The translations under genes were made by a program, and so were the position numbers. A DNA stretch of 10,522 nt from an uncultured Clostridia bacterium. Lineage in GTDB: Bacteria > Bacillota > Clostridia > Christensenellales > Aristaeellaceae. This document shows, piece by piece, positions 4,946 to 10,522 of the stretch (the stretch's first letter is position 1; the number at the start of each line of letters is the position of its first letter). Below the pieces are notes generated by a model. It saw only the letters and a list, made by a program, of their open reading frames with translations. It had not been told where the DNA came from and did not search any database. The stretch spans positions 1 through 10,522 of the forward strand of contig CAKTYE010000080.1 of the NCBI GenBank assembly GCA_934631985.1, written 5' to 3'.

Positions 4946-7900
4946 TTACCGGCAATAATACAGGAACGACCGCAGCCTGGCCCATGCCGTTTCATCCCAG
5001 TCGTGGTCAAACGACAGCTCTAGCAGTGGGGCTTGGCAGGCTTCGCGCAGGCCGCGCATATCCAAAATCATGGCGGCGTTTTCATATCTCGGCGCGGCGG
5101 TCAACACTGCGCTCACATTTGCGCTCATCTGCACGGCCTTGGCATAGCGATAGCGTCCGTTTGCGCCGGCAAAGCGTCCCAGCGCCGCATTCGCCGTGCG
5201 CCGAAGCACATCCATATCCGGCGCAAAGGGGCTGCGCACACCGAGCAGCCGACCAATTTTGCACAGATTGGCTTCGATTTCGTCGAGCCACGCTTTTGCC
5301 GTGCCCTTTTCATCGCTGTCCCGCCAGAGGAAGCAGAGCGCCTCTGCCAGCGGCGCGCGCAGAATGGTCTCGCCCTCATCCTCCAGCGTGCGCCAAACGC
5401 CGTCATCCAGCACGGTCTGACAGAGCGGTGTGCCGATGACCGCGATTTTCCGCCCTGCAATCGGCAGGTTTCCGATGGTCTCCGCCTGCATGTTCAGCTC
5501 GTCCCACGCCGGAATTTCGTTCGATTTGTTTCGCTGTGCCTTGGGCGCAGCATAGGCTAAATCGCCCACCAGCAGCGCACGCATGAGCATGTCTCTGTCC
5601 ATCGCATTTTCATACAGGCGTTCGAGCATCGGCGCGACGATTTTCGCATCGTCTTGTCCCAGACTGTCCAGCTCGGCGCGAATGACGCGGGCGTACTGTC
5701 CGTCGGCCTCCGCGCCCTCGGATTGCGGAATCAGGAACTGTGTGGGCGCGCCGTCTGTCTCCCGCTCGGCCAGTACGCCGCCCAGCAGGGCCGCGAACGG
5801 CAGATATTCCTTAGCGCTGGTCTGCGCGCGCCCCAAGCCGACGGCATGCTCATCCGGCGCGGGCAGAATATGCGCGTCCACGCCATTTTGGACAAAATAC
5901 CGCGCCAGCAGCGGCGTATATTCCCCCAGATTCGGCAGATACAACGGCTTATCCGTCTCCGCCCGCGCAGGCATGCTTACCCTGCGGATGGGCACATCCT
6001 CGATTTGGAAATTGGCCGGAAGTGGCTGCACCGGACGGTGGGAAAGGCTGTTCAAAAAGGCTTCGACCCGCGTAATCACGCCGACCTTGGAAAAATGCTC
6101 GTCCACCTCGATTTGCAGATACGGCTTGCCGCCCATCTCCTGCCGGAACAGGTGGGCGAGCATCGTATCCGGTCCGCAGCCGTGGTTGATCAGGTAGACG
6201 GCATAGAGATTCGGATGATGCGCAATCAGCTTTGCGCCGGAGAGAATGTGCTGACCGAACGGCCAGTAGAGATTCGGATACTCGCCCGAAATATCCAGCG
6301 AATGGCCGGGCAGATGGCTGAGTGTGATGACCTTGTAGCCCCGCTCCAGCAGCAGGCGCGGAATGCCTATGTTCAAAATCGGGTCGGACACGCCGTAGTT
6401 GCGCGTAATCAGCACGAGCACCTTGTCCTCTGGCTTGAGCGTGGCCAGCAGCGCTTTGCCCTGCTTTTCCACTGCGGCGGTGTGGCGGCGGACGGCCATT
6501 GCGCCCGCCAGCAGCGCCGCAGCGCATTTCAGCTTGGGGATGCCGAGAATTTTGCCCAGCCCAACCATCGCAGAGGCCATCGCCTCCTGACCGAAATCGA
6601 GGTCAAATTCCGGGTTCAAAAGCGTAATGCCTTTTTCCTCCAGCTTCAGCGCGCGGGCGACGGATTTCGCCGCCGTCTGCATATACACACAGCCGTAGTT
6701 GTGCGCGACGCGGCTTTTTTCGTGGCGCATGGTGTGGATCGACGGCAGGAAGATGTAATCCACCTTCTTTTCGATGAGCTGCATCATGTGGCCGTAAATC
6801 AGCTTCACCGGGTAGCAGGTTTCGCCCTGCGCCGCCAGCTGGGAAAGGCGGAGTGTCTCCTCGCTCGTCGGGTCGGTCAGCACGACATTGAATCCCAGCG
6901 CGCTGAAAAATGCGTTCGCCATCGGGAAGAACTTATGAATCATCAGCACATACGGCACGCCGACGGTCTTTTTGTCTGGGTCAATTTGGCCCGTGTAGCC
7001 CTCCAGCAGCAGCTTGTCGGCCTGCTCATAAAACGCGATGTTGCGTGCGATTTCGGAGTTCTGAGCGTCATCCGCCGCCGCGGTGTGCGCTGCGTCGAAG
7101 CCCGTAAAGTGGCTTTCGCCGTTGCCGACGGCCTCCAACGCCAGCATAGCTGCGCCGAATGCGCCGCTGATGGCAAAGCACGGGCTGACCTGCACGCGCT
7201 CGCCGTAAGCCGCCTGGAACGCCGCGACAATGCCGGAGTTGTAATCTACGCCGCCCTGTAACACGATGTGTTGGCCGACGGGTTTCCCTGCGACAACCTT
7301 GTGCAGATAGTTGCGGACGATGGCGTGGCACAGCCCCGCTGCGATTTCCGCCTGACCGACGCTCTCCGCCACGGCGGAGGCGATGGCCGTTTCGATGAAT
7401 ACCGTGCAGCGTTCGCCCAGTGCGGCAGGCGCTTTCGCCGTCAGCGCCAGCGGGCCGAACTGCTCGATGGGAATGCCCATGCGTGCGGCCTGCTCCTCGA
7501 CAAACGAGCCCGTTCCTGCCGCGCAGATTTTGTTCATCTGGAAATCGACAACCTCGCCGTCGCGCAGGGCGATATATTTGCTGTCCTGCCCACCGATTTC
7601 GAACACGGTATCCGCATCCGGCACCCAGAAGGTCGCGCCCTTCGCCTGTGCGGTGATTTCGTCGCGAATCGCGTCCGCGCCGATCATCCGCCCGATGCGC
7701 TCCCGTCCCGAACCGGTCACGCCGACCGCCGCAAAGCGAATCGCGCCGTATTTCTGTTGCAGCGTTTGCAAGCCCTTCCGCACAGCCGCTTCCGGATTGC
7801 CCGCCGTGCGCAGGTATTGAAAATCGACGAGCGTGCCGTCCCGCCCCGTGAGCACCAGATCCGTGCTTGTCGAGCCGATGTCGATGCCCAACGCGCACCC

Positions 7901-8803
7901 CTCCGACGGAATCACGCCCGTCGCGGGCGGATCGGTCAGCTTCGTCCCCGGCGCAAGCACGAGCGGCTCAAGCTCGCCGACGGCGCGCCGCGCGCTCAGC
8001 CCGCCGCGGAGGATATCCAGCAGGTGATCTACGGAAATGCAGCCCTCCGCCTTGCAGGCTGCACCGATGGCCGACGCATAGCGTGCCTGCTTCGGCACAA
8101 TCAGCTCGTCCTCCGCCAAATCGAACACATCGCGGATCGCGCGGATCACGCCCGCGTTGCACGTCACGCCGCCGCAGAAGACGACCGGCTTTTCCACCGA
8201 CAGATTGCGCACGATGGTCGCCTTGTAATTGTGGATCATGGCATAGCAAAGCCCCAGCAGGATATCCGGCGTGGGCACGCCCTCCTGCTGGCGGTGAATG
8301 ATATCCGTCTTGGCAAATACGGCGCATCGGCCGGACAGTCGCGGAATGCTCCGGGCCTCCTCGATCAGGCGGGAATAATCCTCGATGTTCAGCCCAAGGC
8401 GGGACATCTGATCCTCAAAAAAAGAACCCGTGCCGCCCGCGCAATGCTCGTTGACGGAAAACTGCGGCGTGCCGCTTTGCCAGCCTGTGATGAACCGCGC
8501 GCCCTGGCTGCCGATCTCCATGATGCTGCCGCCCTGCGGGGCCAGCAGACGAACGCCCTCCACCGTGGCGGGAATATCGCCCAGGCCGGTCAGTTCCGGG
8601 CAGGCGGCCAGCAGCGCCTCGCTGTTTGCGCCTGTGACGCAGACTGCCGCCTTTTCGTGCAGGTTCAGCATCTCCAGACCGTTTTGCAGGTATTCAAACG
8701 GCCTTCCCTGATGCGTCTGCATCCACAGCGACTTGATTTTTCCATTTTCCAACAGCGCGAGCTTGACGCTTGACGCGCCCAAATCCAATCCCAAAGCAAG
8801 CAT
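4946..8803 (-). CDS. Giant acyl-CoA-dehydratase-activase-like protein: two ASKHA ATPase domains plus DUF2229 region
   Basis: This 1285-residue cytoplasmic protein belongs to the family of long activase-related proteins of anaerobes. Domain 1 (about 1-255) has GLDLGASSVKLAL, CAGGTGSF with Cys121, GRCAVF with Cys160, and CGGVTCNAG. Domain 2 (about 305-560) has GIDIGSTSTDLVL, CAAGTGSF with Cys427, ERCTVF with Cys466, and QGGVDYNSG. In HgdC of Acidaminococcus fermentans, Cys127 and Cys166 hold a [4Fe-4S] cluster between two subunits; both pairs here keep the same 39-residue spacing. The DUF2229-type region (about 610-925) has GETCYPVK (Cys663), NYGCVYMQ (Cys705), NHGCGPD (Cys876) and EVDEHFSKVGVITRVEAFLNSL. 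The C-terminal part (about 930-1285) is less conserved. The family probably uses ATP to drive low-potential electron transfer, but the acceptor is not established and no dehydratase subunits are nearby. ATG 8803 has AAGGAG 7 nt upstream; the longer start at 8827 lacks one. Confidence 0.88.
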   Translation of the reverse strand: MLALGLDLGASSVKLALLENGKIKSLWMQTHQGRPFEYLQNGLEMLNLHEKAAVCVTGANSEALLAACPELTGLGDIPATVEGVRLLAPQGGSIMEIGSQGARFITGWQSGTPQFSVNEHCAGGTGSFFEDQMSRLGLNIEDYSRLIEEARSIPRLSGRCAVFAKTDIIHRQQEGVPTPDILLGLCYAMIHNYKATIVRNLSVEKPVVFCGGVTCNAGVIRAIRDVFDLAEDELIVPKQARYASAIGAACKAEGCISVDHLLDILRGGLSARRAVGELEPLVLAPGTKLTDPPATGVIPSEGCALGIDIGSTSTDLVLTGRDGTLVDFQYLRTAGNPEAAVRKGLQTLQQKYGAIRFAAVGVTGSGRERIGRMIGADAIRDEITAQAKGATFWVPDADTVFEIGGQDSKYIALRDGEVVDFQMNKICAAGTGSFVEEQAARMGIPIEQFGPLALTAKAPAALGERCTVFIETAIASAVAESVGQAEIAAGLCHAIVRNYLHKVVAGKPVGQHIVLQGGVDYNSGIVAAFQAAYGERVQVSPCFAISGAFGAAMLALEAVGNGESHFTGFDAAHTAAADDAQNSEIARNIAFYEQADKLLLEGYTGQIDPDKKTVGVPYVLMIHKFFPMANAFFSALGFNVVLTDPTSEETLRLSQLAAQGETCYPVKLIYGHMMQLIEKKVDYIFLPSIHTMRHEKSRVAHNYGCVYMQTAAKSVARALKLEEKGITLLNPEFDLDFGQEAMASAMVGLGKILGIPKLKCAAALLAGAMAVRRHTAAVEKQGKALLATLKPEDKVLVLITRNYGVSDPILNIGIPRLLLERGYKVITLSHLPGHSLDISGEYPNLYWPFGQHILSGAKLIAHHPNLYAVYLINHGCGPDTMLAHLFRQEMGGKPYLQIEVDEHFSKVGVITRVEAFLNSLSHRPVQPLPANFQIEDVPIRRVSMPARAETDKPLYLPNLGEYTPLLARYFVQNGVDAHILPAPDEHAVGLGRAQTSAKEYLPFAALLGGVLAERETDGAPTQFLIPQSEGAEADGQYARVIRAELDSLGQDDAKIVAPMLERLYENAMDRDMLMRALLVGDLAYAAPKAQRNKSNEIPAWDELNMQAETIGNLPIAGRKIAVIGTPLCQTVLDDGVWRTLEDEGETILRAPLAEALCFLWRDSDEKGTAKAWLDEIEANLCKIGRLLGVRSPFAPDMDVLRRTANAALGRFAGANGRYRYAKAVQMSANVSAVLTAAPRYENAAMILDMRGLREACQAPLLELSFDHDWDETAWARLRSFLYYCR

Positions 8804-8827
8804 GCGTTGACTCCTTATTCTGTGCAT

Positions 8828-8856
8828 TTGACTTTTCGACCGTCGTGGCCTATAAT
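8828..8856 (+). promoter_or_regulatory. Strong promoter for the Crp/Fnr regulator gene
   Basis: TTGACT (8828-8833), a 17-nt spacer and TATAAT (8851-8856) give a near-consensus sigma-70 promoter. The start would be near 8863, inside the GTTAG palindrome, with a leader of about 110 nt. The -35 lies in the 5' untranslated part of the minus-strand giant gene. Unlike the two Crp-box promoters, it needs no activator on sequence grounds. Confidence 0.7.
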
Positions 8857-8859
8857 ATA

Positions 8860-8875
8860 GTTAGTAGAAGCTAAC
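8860..8875. promoter_or_regulatory. GTTAG-N6-CTAAC operator (copy B)
   Basis: On the minus strand it reads GTTAGCTTCTACTAAC, against GTTAGCTTTAACTAAC upstream of the transporter operon. It begins about 5 nt after the predicted start of the giant gene and covers the predicted start of the regulator gene, so one bound protein could block both. A further imperfect dyad, CTAACCTT-GT-AAGGCTAG, overlaps it at 8871-8888. Confidence 0.6.
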
Positions 8876-8886
8876 CTTGTAAGGCT

Positions 8887-8915
8887 AGTATAACAGATTG
8901 AAGTCGTGCATTCCG
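8887..8915 (-). promoter_or_regulatory. Predicted activator-dependent promoter of the giant activase gene
   Basis: On the minus strand the -10 is TATACT (8892-8887), and the -35 position 17 nt upstream is CGGAAT (8915-8910), a very poor match. The start would be near 8880, placing the centre of the palindrome at 8915-8928 at -41.5. The leader is about 77 nt. A competing but weaker reading is TTACAA-17-TATATT further downstream. Confidence 0.55.
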
Positions 8916-8931
8916 TTGTTACGGCAACAAA
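8912..8931. promoter_or_regulatory. Predicted Crp/Fnr-type activator site (copy B)
   Basis: The core GTTGTTACGGCAAC (8915-8928) matches copy A (GTTGCTATGGCAAC) at 12 of 14 positions, and flanking bases TC before and A after also agree. For the regulator's own transcript this site lies about 50-65 nt downstream of the start, where a bound protein could act as a roadblock and give negative feedback. Confidence 0.65.
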
Positions 8932-8974
8932 TTGAAATTTTTCACGCAGATTGGAGACGGACGGGCTAATTTTT

Positions 8975-9661
8975 ATGGACGTATCGAAGGAATATTATCC
9001 CATTTTAGAGCAGTGCGGCATGATGCGCGGCATTGCGCCCCAGTGCTATGGAACGGTGCTTTTCTGCCTTCAGGCGCGAACCATTGACTATCAGCGCGGC
9101 GTACATGTTGCGGAGGTCGGAGAGGCGACCCGCTGCGCGGGCGTGCTGCTGCGCGGCGGCATCGAGGAATTCCTCTACGACGAAAACGGCAACCAGATCA
9201 CCGTCGCACACATTCACGAGGGGCAGATTTTCGGCGCGGAGCTGGCCTGCTCCGGCGGCGTGACCAGCCCCGTCTGCCTGCGGACGGCTTCGGTCTGCAC
9301 GGTGATGCTGCTCAATTTCGGCGTGCTGCTTTCCGAAAGCTCGATGGGCTGTCCCTGCCGGATGCAGGTGACGGCCAATCTGATGCAGGAATTTGCGAGG
9401 CAGGTGCTCGCCTTCAACACGAAGGTGCGCATTCTGGGGCAGAAGCGCCTGCGGGATCGGCTTAAAATCTATCTGCAAACGCTTACGCCTAATGCCGACG
9501 GCGTGTACACCCTTCCATATTCCCGCGCCGCGCTGGCCGATTTTCTCTGTGTGGATCGAAGCGCGCTTTCCCGCGAACTCTGCCGCATGCGTGATGAAGG
9601 GATACTCTCCTTTTCGGGCAGCAAAATCTGTATGCTCGATTCTGAGTTTCTGCATGCGTGA
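8975..9661 (+). CDS. Crp/Fnr-family transcriptional regulator, cysteine-rich
   Basis: This is a DNA-binding regulator of 228 residues, the usual Crp/Fnr length. The N-terminal cyclic-nucleotide-type beta barrel runs from about residue 25 to 120 (GVLLRGGIEEFLY, GNQITVAHIHEGQIFGAE). A long dimer helix follows (ARQVLAFNTKVRILGQKRLRDRLKIYL), then a winged helix-turn-helix near residues 178-220 (SRAALADFLCVDRSALSREL, then CRMRDEGIL). There are 12 cysteines, at 14, 24, 31, 54, 92, 101, 108, 126 and 128 plus three in the helix-turn-helix part; the N-terminal trio plus Cys126/128 loosely recalls the cluster ligands of FNR, but the spacing is different. ATG 8975 is chosen; the ribosome binding site is weak (GGACGGG at 8959-8965). 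TTG 8951 would add 8 residues but has no site. It is the likely activator acting at both GTTG-N6-CAAC sites. Confidence 0.9.
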   Translation: MDVSKEYYPILEQCGMMRGIAPQCYGTVLFCLQARTIDYQRGVHVAEVGEATRCAGVLLRGGIEEFLYDENGNQITVAHIHEGQIFGAELACSGGVTSPVCLRTASVCTVMLLNFGVLLSESSMGCPCRMQVTANLMQEFARQVLAFNTKVRILGQKRLRDRLKIYLQTLTPNADGVYTLPYSRAALADFLCVDRSALSRELCRMRDEGILSFSGSKICMLDSEFLHA

Positions 9662-9745
9662 GCAACGTCGTGGGGCAGCTTCCGTGCCGTATACGTCTGA
9701 ATTCCCAAACGCAAAAGCAGTGACAACGGAGAAGAAAACCTGATC
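9662..9745. other. Spacer after the regulator gene
   Basis: No gene, clear terminator or other structure is seen here. The regulator transcript may run into the large hairpin that begins at 9746. Confidence 0.4.
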
Positions 9746-9844
9746 TGGCATTACTGCTTGAAGATGTTGGGTTTTCGTTTGAGGAGGACAGTATGCGGAA
9801 GAACCGTTCCTCCTTTACAACCTACATCTTCAGTGGTACTGCCA
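9746..9844. repeat. 99-nt imperfect inverted repeat
   Basis: The outer arms TGGCA...TGCCA (9746-9750, 9840-9844) enclose a longer imperfect match: TTGAAGATGTTGGG on the left and the complement of CCTACATCTTCA on the right, then GAGGAGGA against TTCCTCC in the middle. The folded form would be one long interrupted hairpin, like a MITE or a terminator-like element. No protein is supported in it. Confidence 0.55.
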
Positions 9845-9895
9845 CTCCCACTATCACCTCCATTACTACTTCCCTCCCTAGGGAATCTCTGAATA

Positions 9896-9956
9896 ATAAG
9901 CCCTGCATTCTGGTCAAACACGCCATTCAAGCGTTTTTTCAGAATACAGGGCTTAT
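9896..9956. repeat. 17-bp inverted repeat at the 5' edge of the transposase fragment
   Basis: ATAAGCCCTGCATTCTG (9896-9912) pairs with CAGAATACAGGGCTTAT (9940-9956) at 16 of 17 positions around a 27-nt loop. It ends immediately before the first residues with transposase similarity, so it may be an element boundary or a separate inserted hairpin. Confidence 0.6.
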
Positions 9957-9961
9957 CTTTA

Positions 9962-10383
9962 CTCAAATATGCCTTTTTTCGCTGGTTAATCTGTCTGATC
10001 CTGCAACTGAAGACGCTGTCTATGACAGCTATGCAATGCGGAAATTTACAGGTATTGATTTTCTGAAAGAATCCGTGCCGGACGAGACAACACTGTGCAA
10101 ATTCCGTCATCTGCTGGAAGTAAACGGCTTGAACAAGCTGTTTTTTGAAGCAATAAACCGAGTCATGGTACAAAGCGGTCACATGATGAAAGGCGGTACG
10201 ATTGTGGACGCCACGATTATCGACGCGCCTAGCTCAACAAAAAATGTAGAGAAGGCTCGCGATCCGGAAATGCATCAAATCCGAAAGGGTAATGAATGGC
10301 GGTTCGGTATTTACGCTCATCTTGACTATCAATCAAAAATATCATCGGCAGAAGCAATGCTGACAGGACTGGGCATGAGTTGA
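9962..10383 (+). pseudogene. IS5-family transposase fragment, truncated at both ends and frame-broken
   Basis: Residues read from about 9988 match the middle of IS5-subgroup transposases: NLSDPATEDAVYDSYAMRKF, VPDETTLCKFRHLLE, GGTIVDATIIDAPSSTKN and RDPEMHQIRKGNEWRFG. The corresponding E. coli IS5 blocks are NLSDGAMEDALYE, RTTIMNFRHLLE, LVDATIIEAPSSTKN and DPEMHQTKKGNQWHFG. Just upstream, KYAFFRW is read in a different frame (from 9965), so one base appears lost at 9986-9987 (GGTTAAT where GGTTTAAT would restore the frame). About 60 N-terminal residues are absent. After about 10315 similarity ends, and the frame stops at 10381-10383, so the C-terminal half with the last catalytic acidic residue is missing. 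It cannot make an active transposase. The Asp in VDATII would be the first catalytic residue. Confidence 0.85.
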
Positions 10384-10415
10384 CGTACAACATTCTTCTC
10401 GCCTAAACAATGAAA

Positions 10416-10447
10416 AAATCCTGACAAAACCAATTTTGTCAGGATTT
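10416..10447. terminator. Perfect 14-bp hairpin, terminator-like
   Basis: AAATCCTGACAAAA pairs perfectly with TTTTGTCAGGATTT around CCAA. The + strand has an A-run before it (10413-10418), so it would work best as a minus-strand terminator, for a gene beyond the window or as part of mobile debris. Confidence 0.6.
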
Positions 10448-10472
10448 CAGCCTGTCGACAAAAGTATGCAAA

Positions 10473-10515
10473 CACCCCGGATACATGATATAATACGAAT
10501 CATGATTCCGGGGTG
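10473..10515 (+). promoter_or_regulatory. Long inverted repeat enclosing an extended -10 promoter element
   Basis: CACCCCGGA (10473-10481) pairs with TCCGGGGTG (10507-10515), and inside it CATGAT (10484-10489) pairs with ATCATG (10499-10504). The loop contains TATAAT (10489-10494), preceded by TG two bases upstream (TGATATAAT). No good -35 is seen. This is probably a promoter or end region of a further element or gene lying beyond the right edge. Confidence 0.45.
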
Positions 10516-10522
10516 ATTCTAT

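Noticed and set aside
5654..8773. Two long + strand open frames (535 and 501 residues) opposite the giant activase gene
   Set aside because: Composition is that of antisense shadows (many Arg, His, Gln), there is no ribosome binding site or domain, and the minus-strand protein has strong motifs throughout.
9751..10182. 143-residue minus-strand open frame opposite the transposase
   Set aside because: It runs through the inverted repeats and the antisense of a clear IS5 transposase fragment, without any recognisable feature of its own.
1..10522. CRISPR array, tRNA or rRNA genes
   Set aside because: No regularly spaced repeats and no tRNA- or rRNA-like sequence was seen; the only exact repeat of note is the single pair at 4737 and 4886.

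Overview
The window looks like a chromosomal segment of a GC-rich anaerobic Firmicutes bacterium (Clostridia, possibly Christensenellales or Oscillospirales). This rests on Firmicutes-type ribosome binding sites (AAGGAG), a very long 2-hydroxyacyl-CoA-dehydratase-activase-type protein typical of anaerobes, and codon use rich in G+C at third positions. The taxonomic guess is an inference.

Layout. (1) Positions 1-805 hold two damaged tandem genes of what appears to be one lineage-specific secreted protein family: the 3' end of one copy (frame break near 85-105) and the 5' end of the next (frame break at 734-740, then truncation). (2) Positions 920-4575 hold a + strand operon: a regulated promoter, a substrate-binding protein, a FecCD-type permease, an ATPase (4-nt overlap with the permease) and a two-cupin protein 13 nt downstream. 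(3) Positions 4576-4945 are a tail-to-tail intergenic region packed with hairpins and terminators, including a 27-nt hairpin present twice. (4) Positions 4946-8803 hold, on the minus strand, one 1285-residue protein with two HgdC-like ASKHA ATPase domains, each with the pair of cluster cysteines 39 residues apart, followed by a DUF2229-type region. (5) Positions 8804-8974 are a dense regulatory region between that gene and a Crp/Fnr-family regulator (8975-9661, + strand). (6) Positions 9662-10522 are mobile-element debris: long inverted repeats, an IS5-family transposase fragment damaged at both ends, and two further hairpins.

The main discovery is regulatory. The promoter of the transporter operon and the promoter of the giant activase gene, about 8 kb apart and on opposite strands, have the same design: a 14-bp palindrome of Crp/Fnr type (GTTG-N6-CAAC, written GTTGYTAYGGCAAC on the + strand) centred about 41.5 bp upstream of the predicted start, a poor -35, a TATAC(A/T) -10, and a second palindrome GTTAGCTTYWACTAAC just downstream of the start. 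Outside these motifs the sequences differ, so this is unlikely to be a simple duplication. The Crp/Fnr gene beside one copy is the obvious candidate activator. The model is that one local regulator, plus an unidentified repressor for the GTTAG palindrome, co-controls uptake of a metal or metal-containing cofactor and an iron-sulfur ATP-driven activase. The substrate and the reaction served are not visible in the window, and no dehydratase subunit genes are present.
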